Of a stretch of 64,000 nt of DNA, positions 21,847 through 33,400 are shown piece by piece; position 1 is the first letter of the stretch, and the number at the start of each line of letters is the position of its first letter. The translations under genes were made by a program, and so were the position numbers. Source of the stretch: Hormiphora californensis (lineage: Eukaryota; Ctenophora; Tentaculata; Cydippida; Pleurobrachiidae); assembly GCA_020137815.1 (NCBI GenBank), contig CM035355.1:7737271-7801270 (forward strand), given 5' to 3'. A model generated the notes under the pieces. It was given only the letters and a program-made list of their open reading frames with translations. It did not search any database and was not told the origin of the DNA.

Positions 21847-24355
21847 TCAGTTGGGTGTAACAATGCTTGATGCAAAGGCCACCGCTCCAATACAAAGTCC
21901 AAAGTAGGCCACAACTAGGAGAGGGTTCACGGAGCACAGATAGGAGAGGAAGATGACGAGACAGGAGTAGAAAATAAATCTGTAGGAAGCAACTGGTCGG
22001 AGGTTTAGGAGAAGTGCCCCATCCTCTGAGATGTCTTCTTTGACCTGAAATACCGGGGTAAAATCTCGGGTTAGGGTAATGTAAAAAAGGAGGTTAACTA
22101 GAACTTTTCGGCAAATCAAATCAGAAAAACGGTTGTTTGATTTGATTAAACCACTAAAATGTAGGTTTGTAAAATGGGCGGTTAACTAAAAACTTATCTT
22201 CTAAAATTGGAAAAACTTATCGACAAATCAAACAACTATTTCTCCACTTGATCGAAGATACCTGTACAATAAGGGGCTTCATAACGGTCTGTAGGGGTCC
22301 CCGGGTCGCGTATAGAACCCGGAGGTGCTTTGAAACAACTGTAGACAACCTCAGGGATAGCTGGTACAATGCCCGTACTAGGTGGGGGTTCTCGTAGGAG
22401 CAAATGGGACGTAGAGCTGGGTTACATTCAGTGGTAATGTCCGTGTAGTCGAGTCGGAGAGTTCCTGCCACCATCTTAGATCGGCCCTGTGGAATAGGAG
22501 GAATTTGGTGTTAGACCGGCCCTTTGGCCCACAGCTGCTATCATGGGGGAGGAATGTGTTTGGTTTGGGTAGTGTCAACAGGTGAAGGGAGGGGCTGTAT
22601 TAATGAATTATCATTACCTGCCATCTCTTGTTGAGTAAGGGGTCTCACCCGGGGTGAGTCAGTGACCCGGGGTGAGTCAGTGACTCACTGAGTGACCCCT
22701 TACTCATAACCCAACAAGTCATCTCAATATCAAAAAACAAAGAAAAGACAAAAGTTCACAGTCACACTGCCAGCAGTGAAAATAACATAAACACACAGGT
22801 CTGCACTAGTATCATGTACCTGATACTTAGTCGATTTGTCAGGTACAGTCGGACCCCGATATACCGGGCACCCCGATTTACCGGGCAAAACCCTTTCCCC
22901 CGAGCATCCCGGTAAATCGGGGTCCGACTGTACAAACAATGGGACACACACAAATAAAGTTGCTCTTCACATCTGACCAGTCTCATTTTGTTGAATACTC
23001 AACAAGTCTTATTGCATATATCTCAATGGAACCACAATACCACACATCTCACCCCCACAATTGTACGACCTGAACCAGAGTGGCAAGTAAAGGTGACACC
23101 TGGTTATTGACCCCTAAATTAGACGTCCCTACAGGGACCCCTACCAACATTCCATTGCTCACAATTTGACCCACCGCCCGTTCAACATTACAACCAGTTC
23201 GTAGCACCCACGGCCCATTCTGTGCGTCCTGAACCATCTCTGTTGTCACGGGTATGTCAGCAGTTGTGTTAACGATGTAACTATGGTGATAGGTACAGAA
23301 TTCACCTGATTCGTATATTGTCCGAGTTACATAGCGCATTTCCTGAAACACATCTTTTCCCGCAAAGTTATTGTCTGTAATATTGTTGTTGTATAGCAGT
23401 TCTCCCACTGCATCACGGACAATGGACTGGTGATCACTACTGCTGGTTGCTATGGGAACGGAGAGAGTATGGAAGGAGCAGCATCTCGTCACAAAGTCTC
23501 TCAAATCTGCTTGTGACGTCACAGTTTTCACAATTGTTTCCTCGTTCGTAGCCCCGCCGCGGAATGACGTGGGTTCAAACTGTAGCTTGAAAAGGACGTG
23601 TGTTGGAGTTAGGAGAACGAAGTTTATCTGATCACGTTGGTTTGATATAACTTCCCATGACAGTTGTCGCTCAATACCGGCAATGTTCCTCTTCCAGTGT
23701 AACCGGGATACTTCCATGGCTAGTAGTACAGTGGGGTCAGCTGTTATTATATAGGAGTGTACATGATAGCACATTGAACGTTTCATACCACACAATACAT
23801 TTTGGATGGGTTTTTACCAAATACAAATGGATGTCGCAAAACGCTCATAGCGAGAAAAAGAATAAACAGTAAAATAAACGGCCCGCCTAGTATAGTACTT
23901 CAGACGTGACAGTAGCCTAACAATACAAGCCTGCTGGCCAAGTAACAAAAGCGTGGGTTGATTTGCAGAATGCGTGTAAGCTGGGGGTAAGCTGTAGCAA
24001 TTCTCTCTCTAACATTATCTCCTATCTCTTTGTGTCTCTCCCTCTCTCTCTCTCTCCCTAGTGTCTCTCTCTCCCTCTCTCTCTCAGCCTCAATTTCGCT
24101 CTCATACTTAATAATCAGAGGCCCTGCTACTGCACTGCACTGCAAACATCGGGCTCACTTCATATATCAAGTCACTATAATATGTCGTGTTTTGTTTCTC
24201 ATGCAATGCTCTGACAGTGTTGCTCCTTGCCTAGCTCGACCCTCTTTTTGCGCACTCCAAATGTAAAGGAAGGGTTGGAACATAACAAGTTTCTACCACG
24301 TACTAACACAAACATTATGAACAAATTGGTGTGTGGGGGAGTATGTGAGAAACAG

Positions 24356-24442
<87 letters not shown>

Positions 24443-27400
24443 AACAGCGAGAGACGGCTGGCAGAGAGAGAGAGAGAGGGATAGAAATGTCCACTGGTTG
24501 TGGACAGAAGACTTCTGTTGTAATAATCAAATCACAGTAGCTTAGCTATTAGGAATCCAAAAATGAAATCAGGTCTCGGAGGACTAGGAGCAAAACAGAG
24601 TGAGAGGCTTATACTCATTTAACATGCAGGAAGAAGAGAGTGATGAGCAAGAGGATTAAGAGAGGGAGTTAGAGAATGTAAGTAACAAGTAATAATACAC
24701 GTACAAAATGTGGAGTACTACTCCTTCATAAACAAACCTATGAAGTATTAGTTCTTCATAAACAAACCTATGAAGTACTACTTCTTCATTCAATCAATCA
24801 ATCAATCAAAACTGCCGCTGGCAGTGGCATTGCGCCGAAATAAACATATATAATATCAAGCAAACCAGCCACACAGACCAAACTGAGTGAGGATTCAGGG
24901 TGGCGTAACAGGGTCGTCAGCACGAAGACGGTTAGGTCTTATGTGTGCTTTGAACCTGCTACCCCACCCTGGTCCCCACTATGTCTTTACAAAACTGAAA
25001 ACCAAAACAATAGTATAAATCATTAAATAAATCCATATCTAAAACAATATCTTATGCATCACTCTCACTAAATTCTCTCAACACTTCTCACGTTTCACTC
25101 TCTACAATAGAGCCTCTTCTAATCCTCCAGACTTTATCAGGTTCATTATCTCTTTTCTCTCTCAGTTTAGCAACTAATTCTCGTCTCTCAGTTCTCTCCT
25201 CTACTGATCTGTCTGGTGCAACAAACACTGACTGATACTGGTCTGAGTCCTTCAGCGTCGCTGATTTCCCCAAAATAGTTCTGGCAACTTCTCTGTTCCT
25301 CAGCACCACCCGCACTGGCCGCACTCCCTCACCACCTCTCTTACCAAGTCGTGCCACCTCTGATAACACTGGTGCCTCAGACAACTGTTCAAATAGTTCC
25401 TTTACTAAAGTACTGTCACTTTGCTGATCACTCTCTGCGAGACCATATACCATCAGGTTGCTACTACGATCAACTGAAGCACTGGCAATTGCTGTTCGGA
25501 GTTTACTGGGAGCAAGGGCAGTTACGCAGGTCTGGTTTACAGCAGTAGCAGCTGTCTGGAGAACAGCAGAGTAGTTCTGGATCTCGTCTTTAACAACTGT
25601 CTGTACAGCAGTCACACTCTTCTCTAGCATGGTGTCCTTCATGGATATTATAGAGTCTTTCAAGGCACTGATCTCTGATTGCAGTTCAATGATCTTGGAG
25701 TCACGTTCTAATACCAAATCTGTAGCACTGTCAAGGCGGTCACGGGTGTGGTCCAGATGCTCCATAAGCTTCTCTACCGTTTCTTTCGATTCATTACTGC
25801 CCACAGAACTATTCTGTTTCGCTCTCGTGTCAGCTGATAACAACTCCTTCCTAGCTAATCGACTAAGAGGAAGTGCACGAAACCAAAGCAAACCAGCCAT
25901 GTCAGAAAGAAGCTGTACTTTCTTGTTCGTGTCTAGACTTGAGAGGTATTTGCTGGTCAACTTATTCGGATCAAACTCACCACCTTCCTTGTTAGGGTCA
26001 GGGTACCCAGCAACTCGCCTCAATGTAGATAAGATAGATGTCTCCAGCTTACTGTAATCAGAAGTCATACCATAAGGACGGTTACCTGGACCGCCCTGTT
26101 GCCAGGTAGTGAAGGCACGATCCAACTTGGAGGCCATGTTCGTACGCGTGTACAACGGTGCAAGATCAAAAACTATCAGGAACAAGCTTTTCAAACGAAA
26201 CTGATAAGTGATATGTGAGAAGTGAATAAGTGATATGTGATATGTAAACAAACCTATGGAGAGATGCTCCTTTATAAACAAACCTATTAAGTATTACTCC
26301 TTCATAAACAAACCTATGAAGTATTACTCCTTCATAAACAAACCTATGAACTATTACTCCTTCATAAACAAACCTATGGAGAGATGCTCCTTTATAAACA
26401 AACCTATGAAGTATTACTCCTTTATAAACAATTAGTAATTACCTGTGGAGTGAGGCGGCGTCTGTTAAGCGAATCCATTACAAAGTTAGGTCCAGATTGC
26501 TCGGTTGGGCTGATACTAGTCACGTGACATGAGGGAGATATCTGAAACACGGTCTGCAACTGGGACACGGAGCTCTTTAGGTTGTCCAGGGTCTTCTGTT
26601 GTCCACCAAACTCTTCTGGATTGTTGAACAGACCTGAGAGGGGAATTTGATTGTCCGGGTGTCGGTACAATACAGGATAATATAACGTGATATCTCCTGG
26701 GATACAAAGTACATTGAATTGCCTGGCTAGACTGTGTAAAGGGAGGGTTAGAACATAACAAACATTGAACCTACCCTCTGATAGCCAAGAAAATGCACCG
26801 CTAAGTGGCCCACTAGACCCGTTGGGGGGCTGCCCGTTGTTGACAGGACCACCACCCCCTCCTCCCCGGGTGATCTGCCGTTCTGCATGGGATATCTCTG
26901 CACTGAGTTTATCGAGGAGGTCCTGGGCTGCTGAACACTCTGTAAATACTGGCACAATACCCTGAACAACATGACCCACCTCCAGGCAACTTATCGTCCT
27001 GTGTGAGATGTACATTCATTAGAAGGTGTACATTGTCTAAACCACCCCGTACATAGCTTGGGATTGGAGAATGGAAATGGGGGCTGAAAGGTATGGTACA
27101 GTGAGGTGTAAAGTGTACTGACTGTACAGTGTAGACCTCTACTCTCTAGACTCTAGCACTGTTCTCAGTGATTCTCCACCCCATTGTTACCATTGGTTAC
27201 CATTGGTTACCTTTGCAGAGCCTTGTTGTTGAAAACCTTGAGAACCCGAGATAGGAGTGTAACGTTCTTCCCACTACAAATTACAGAGTGGGCCATCCGT
27301 CGGAGAGACCTGTCCAGGAGATTACAATACGCTGCCAGGTTGTCCCTGATGAAGGGCGTCCAGTCGGCCACGTTCCTATCAGTTAGATTTCCTGGATAGA

Positions 27401-30400
27401 GGTAACTAATAATTACACTAATTAATGGAGGTAATAAATCTTCAGTGTAACATGAAAATTTGAGGTCAAGGGATAATTTTGCAAGAATTAGAAGGTTTAG
27501 TATACCTGGGACGACAGTTGCATACCGCCAGGGCTGAATAAAGCTCAGCCAGGTCTCCATTAGACCCCGGAAACTGGAGATTAGGGGCCATGTAGCAAAG
27601 TGGTAACTTAGAAACTGCAGGAAGAAGGGGAAGGGATAAAGTAGCAAAGTGGTAACTTAGAAACTGCATAGGAAGAAGAAAGGGATCAAGTAGCAAAGTG
27701 GTAACTTAGAAACTACAGGAAGAAGGGATCAAGTAGCAAAGTGGTAACTTAGAAACTGGGGGAAGAAGAAAGGGAAGTAGCAAAGTGGTAACTTAGAAAC
27801 TGGGGGAGGGGAAGGAAGGGATCACACATACTGTCAGCTGCAGTGGGCCGGTAAATAAAATAGGAGATTTTGGAAGCGAGAAAAGGTAAGGAAAAAAGTT
27901 CCAATCGGGGAAAGGTTGAAGTTTTAATATCCCACCTCAGTTGCGTTGGTTTGAAATGAAGTTGCGATATAACTGGCCACTTCCTCTGTCACTCTGTCCT
28001 TTACTAGTTGGCTGGTAAACAGGAACCTGTGACTGTGTTTCACCAACATCCTGATTATCCGAACCTAGGGTGAGTTCGAATGGTTGCTATGGAGTGGATA
28101 GTTGCTATGGAGTGGATGGTTGCTATGGAGTGGATGGTTGCTATGGAGTGAATGGTTGTTATGGCAACTAGTAAATAGTAAATAGTACAATGCCAGTTGG
28201 TATTGTATTGCTCATACTCTCACCACTCGAAACAGTCTCAACAAGTATATACAGTCGGACCCCGATTTAGGGACACCCTCGGGGGAAAGGCTCTTGTCCA
28301 CTAAATCGGAGTGCCACTAAATCGGGGTCCGACTGTATTTAGATCTATAATTCTTCACCAGAATTTCGTGCTACCTGATCTGTATGGCGGCGCCCATACC
28401 CCAATTTGATTCTCAGATCGGGTCGGCGGCGCCAGACAGTACCTGATCGATTGTCAGTGTGACTTGGTTAACCTCACTACCCCGCTGGTTACCTGATCGA
28501 TGGTGAGGGTGACTTGGTTAACCTCACTTCCCCGCTGATTTAGCCACATCTCATAGATAATCTCGGCGAATGCTTGTGAGAGGGTGTGTGTATTGGGGAC
28601 AAACTTGCTACTACTACCACCAGTGTTCGGTATCGGGTTTCCTGAACATAGTGTTGGTGAGTAGGGAATGTTTGGACACGCTTCAAGTTATACAACAAGG
28701 AAACACATGAAGAAAAAAGGGCTAATTTGATGTATGGTATTTAAGTGTATGATAACGTGATGGTAACGTGATGGTAACCATGGTAACTAACCCGGGGGTA
28801 GAAGGTAGTTAAGGTAATCGTCAACAAGCTGGGTGTAGAGGACATCAGCAAGATCTGTCGGCCAAACAACACCCGCCTGAAAATATATATGATTTCATTC
28901 GTCCGCCTTAGATTAACTAACAATTTTAAGTTGGAGGAGTTGACTAACCGGTGGGTTTATCAGAAAGAAGGTAAAGTACTAACCGGTGGATTTATCAGGA
29001 AGTAGGTAAAGTACTAACCGGTGGGTTTATCAGTAAGTAGGTAAAGTACTAACCGGTGGGTCTATCAGGAAGTAGGTAAAGTACTAACCGGTGGGTTTAT
29101 CAGGAAGTAGGTAAAGTACTTACCGGTGGGTTTATCAGGAAGTAGGTAAAGTACTAACCGGTGGGTTTATCAGGAAGTAGGTAAAGTACTAACCGGTGGG
29201 TTTATCAGGAAGTAGGTAAAGTACTAACCGGTGGGTTTATCAGGAAGTAGGTAAAGTACATGAAGTAGTAGTGGAAGGCAGTCATAGATAACTCCTTGTT
29301 CTGAATGTCAACAGTCACAAATAATCTGAAGGATACATTTAGATTAACAATTCTGTACCAACACAGGTGAGGAGAGTCCTTGACAACGCGTTGCTAAGTA
29401 CCTGTATGGCATGGGGAGGGCCCTATCACACAGGAGGGCAGCTGAGTTGGGAGGGATTGCGGAGAAGGGGAACAGGAAATGAGAGGAGCTATCACACTCT
29501 AAACACTGCAGAGCCTTGAACAGACAACCTGAAATAAAGGTGTTACAGTGAAACGTGACAACATCTATATTATAAAGCAGAGATGGTTGCAAGACAATTG
29601 GTTTTTGGGGGGATTTTAGGGCTTGCACGTGGAAAATTGGCATGTTGTTAGGGATGGTTGGTGGGGGGTTTGGGGAGTGCACGTGCGTGTGTAAAGGTTT
29701 TATAAATTTGGGGGATAATAGCTCTTTGGAAAGAGCTTGAGATTATCTTTCCAATGAGCCTTGGTATTTTGAAATTGGTTGAGAAATGACTGAGTAATGG
29801 GGGAAATGGTGAAAAATGAGGGAAAATGTGGGGCTCTGAACTGCTTCAGATCACAGATTGAGAGAAGGGTGAGGGGAGTGCTCATTATGGCGTTATAGGG
29901 GAGTGAAAAGAGGGTGAGATGGAGTGAATTGGGGACGGTATGATTCAATAGGGGCCGAGGGGGGTCAATAGGGATAAGTGGGGTGAGGACTGAGGGGAGT
30001 CAACAGGGGGGAGGGGGCGTGGATTATGATCTCGCGACCGGAGGTGCCGCGAAGCGGCGCCGTAGGGAGCAAAGTAGGCATGAGCCAGGGATCGGGATTG
30101 AGAGGAGTCAATAGGGTCTGAGAGTTTTTTGTTCTTTTGCCTGGGCTCTCTAGTCTATATTATAAAGCAGAGATGGTTGCAAGACAATTGGTTTTTGGGG
30201 GGGTTTTTAGAGGGTTTGCACGTGGAAAATTGACGTGTTGTTAGGGGTAGTTGGTGGGGTTTGGGGAGTGCACGTGCGTGTGTAAAGGTTTTATAAATTT
30301 GGGGGATAATAGCTCTTTGGAAAGAGCTTGAGATTATCTTTCTAATGAGCCCAAGATTTTCGAAATTGGCTGAGAATTGACTGAGTAATGGGGGAAATGG

Positions 30401-33400
30401 TGAAAAATGAGGGAAAATTTGGGGTTCTGAACTGCTTCAGATCACAGATTGAGAGATATGGAGTGAGTTGGAGTGAATAGGGGACGATATGATTCAATAG
30501 GGGCCGAGGGGAGTAAGAGGGCCGAGGGGGATAAGAGGGGTGAGGACTGAGGGGAGTCAACAGGGGGAAGGGGGCGTGGAGTATGATCTCGCGACCGGAG
30601 GTGCCGCGAAGCGGCGCCGTAGGGAGCAAAGTAGGCATGAGCCAGAGATCGGGATTGAGAGGAGTCAATAGGATGTGAGAGTTTTTTGTTCTTTTGCCTG
30701 GGCTCTCTAGTCTTTTTAAACACGACAAAATAACGAATAAAGACAGTGTCTTCTGTTTGTCTAAAAAGGGTACATTAATCACGTTCTAAATATCGTTTCT
30801 CAACATCTTGCTACTAACTAAAACCCACATTACATAATGAAAAAGTTTAAAAGTTCTCTATTCAACCCAGCAGCAACCCGGAAAGGTTGGTAAAGAAATA
30901 GTTTAGTTGGCGTGGACTTATGTAAATGTATCCAATTAGGCCATCCAAACTCCAATCAGACATTACCAAGTAGATACCTAGTACCAGTATATCCCCGCCG
31001 TCTAACCAGACAGTAGCAGTATCCCCGCCGTTCAATCAGACAGTCCCAGTGTCCAATATCCCCGCCGTCCAATCAGACAGTCCCAGTATACCCCACCGTC
31101 AATCAAACAGTCCCAGTGTCCAATATCCCCACCGTCAATCAAACAGTCCCAGTAAATCCCCGCCGTTCAATCAGACAGTCCCAGTAAATCCCCACGGCCC
31201 CAATCAGACAGTACCAGGTGCGGTTCCTACAGGGAACACCTTGACACCTCTCTCACTGGTCTTATACAGGGCCTGTTTATACTCCCCACTATCACGTGAC
31301 TCACACGTGACATGGCCATCTACCTCCATACTAGCCCCTGATTCCAAGGTATCCACCGTGAGGACATGTCCCAATAACTCTCCTAGCAACGAGTTCAGTT
31401 GGTTTGTTTCCATAGCAACGCGTGACGTCACAATGACGTGTTTAGAGGTGGAGAGGAGGGTCTGGACGAGGGTAATAGTGTCACAGAGGGAGCATCCAAG
31501 GTATGGTAACAGGTAGATATCCGGAAGAAAAACTACATCACATTTACTTAAATCCTCCGCAAGCAACTTCAGATCAGGGGCATCACCAATGGTACATGTC
31601 ACGTCCACAAATCTCACTCTGTCCTCCCCGATGGCCTTGCCAGCACTACATTTTAACAGCAGTGCCTGGAGGTGGGCCCTTGTTCCGGGGTGGTTCATTA
31701 CACCCACAGTAAGATGATCGTACCGGAGGGAGGTTGAGAGGAGAGAGGAGACGGGAGCAGAGGGGTTAGCATGCCTGTCGTAGAGAATCAAGTGGGAGGT
31801 GTTGGAACCTAGCCAAGGTTTTAATGCATCTAGGATCATGGTGAGCTAGGTGTGGGGTAGGGAGGTTAGTATATAGAAGTACAGGGGGGGGTCCAGCCCT
31901 AAAAAAAGCTAAGCTAACGGCCAAAATCAGGGTACCTTTAGCTTTTTTTAGCTTTTTTTAGCTTTTTTTAGCCTTTTTTAGCTTTTTTTAGCTTTTTTTA
32001 GCTTTTATTAGCTTTTTTTAGCTTTTTTAAGGCTAAAAAAAGCTAAAAAAAGCTAAAAAAAGCTAAAATTGAGTTTTTAGTGGATTCATATAGGTTCGAA
32101 TCCCGCTGACGCCAAATTTTTTAAACTTTTATTATAACGTTTTATAACGTTTTTTGAACTTTTTTAAAAATATTTTTATCAAATTTGAATAATATTTTTA
32201 TCGAAAAAATGTCTCCAGAAAATGGCAGTAGGGGTGGATACAGAAATTGCTATGTATGGACATAAACGGTAGATTATGGTAAAAAATGTGCAGGAAATGA
32301 ACAAATGCAGTCAATAGACGTCCGGAAGGATGAAAATTTAATGGAAAAGTGTCAAGATGAATGCTGAAAAAACATAAAAAGTAGGGCTAAAAAAAGCTAA
32401 AAAAAGCTAAAAAAAGCTAAAAAAAGCTAAAATAAAAAACGCTATCGACCAAAATCAGGGTACCTTTAGCTTTTTTTAGGGCTGGACCCCCCCCAGTACA
32501 TATATTCAATAATTAGTCATCAAAGCACCAAACATTAAAATTGAAACAATGATCTTACCATCAGTCGTCACTGAGATTGATTATTCAGTGAATAATATTA
32601 TTCAGTGAATAATATTCACCATCATGGATGTATGGCCCATCATCGGCCCACTTACCATTTGGCAAACTAACAAGAGTTTGTATTGTCCAGCTGCGATTGT
32701 TAAAAACGTGACTAATGATACAACTTACCTCCATTCGGTTTCAGGAATCCCCGTATGGCTTTGAAGTCGGTAGGATGAAACTTGCCGTGTAGGGAGGAGA
32801 GTTTCCAGCCGGGGGTGCCGTCATACCCGAATATGTTGGATAGGAGTTGGGGAAGGAAGATGTGGAGTTGACGTACTGGTAGGGTAGGTATCACCTCACT
32901 TAGTGTCTGAAAAGGAGGAGGGTAGATTAGAGAATTGCTGTAACAGAAGCATCTACCAAAGTCCAAAACACAAAAAGATGAGATTTGAAATAAAATGCCA
33001 TGTGAAATGTGAGATTGGAGATCGGTATTACTGTAAACGTTGTTTTTATTGCGGTGCATTTATTTTCGCGTTTTTTGTCGTATCGGAATTAAAAAACCGT
33101 GAAATTTTTCCCTGCCCGGGTGATGTTTTTAGCACGAACGTGCTAAAAAGATTATTCAGGGTTTAGAAATCAGCAGATCGTGTCCGTCACGCACAACGCC
33201 TAACAACAAGTCTGCTCCTTCATAAAACTTTCACCTCACGCTTCGTTGATTCAACAACGGAAATGATTAACACACATTGCGGCGCACAATTAATCGCTGA
33301 TAGCACTTCTTATTATCACCTGAAATTACTTTGGGCGCCCTATAACAGCCATACCATGAAGTGGTTGAACGTCTTCCAAGCATGAAACTACTGTCACACT

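Noticed and set aside
28944..29260. CRISPR-like array
   Set aside because: Units are contiguous without unique spacers and contain coding and splice-site sequence; the host is eukaryotic.
31204..31839. ELP6-like frame as a missing SMPD4 exon
   Set aside because: SMPD4 exon 2 ends in phase 1 and exon 3 begins in phase 1 with continuous homology, so nothing is missing between them.
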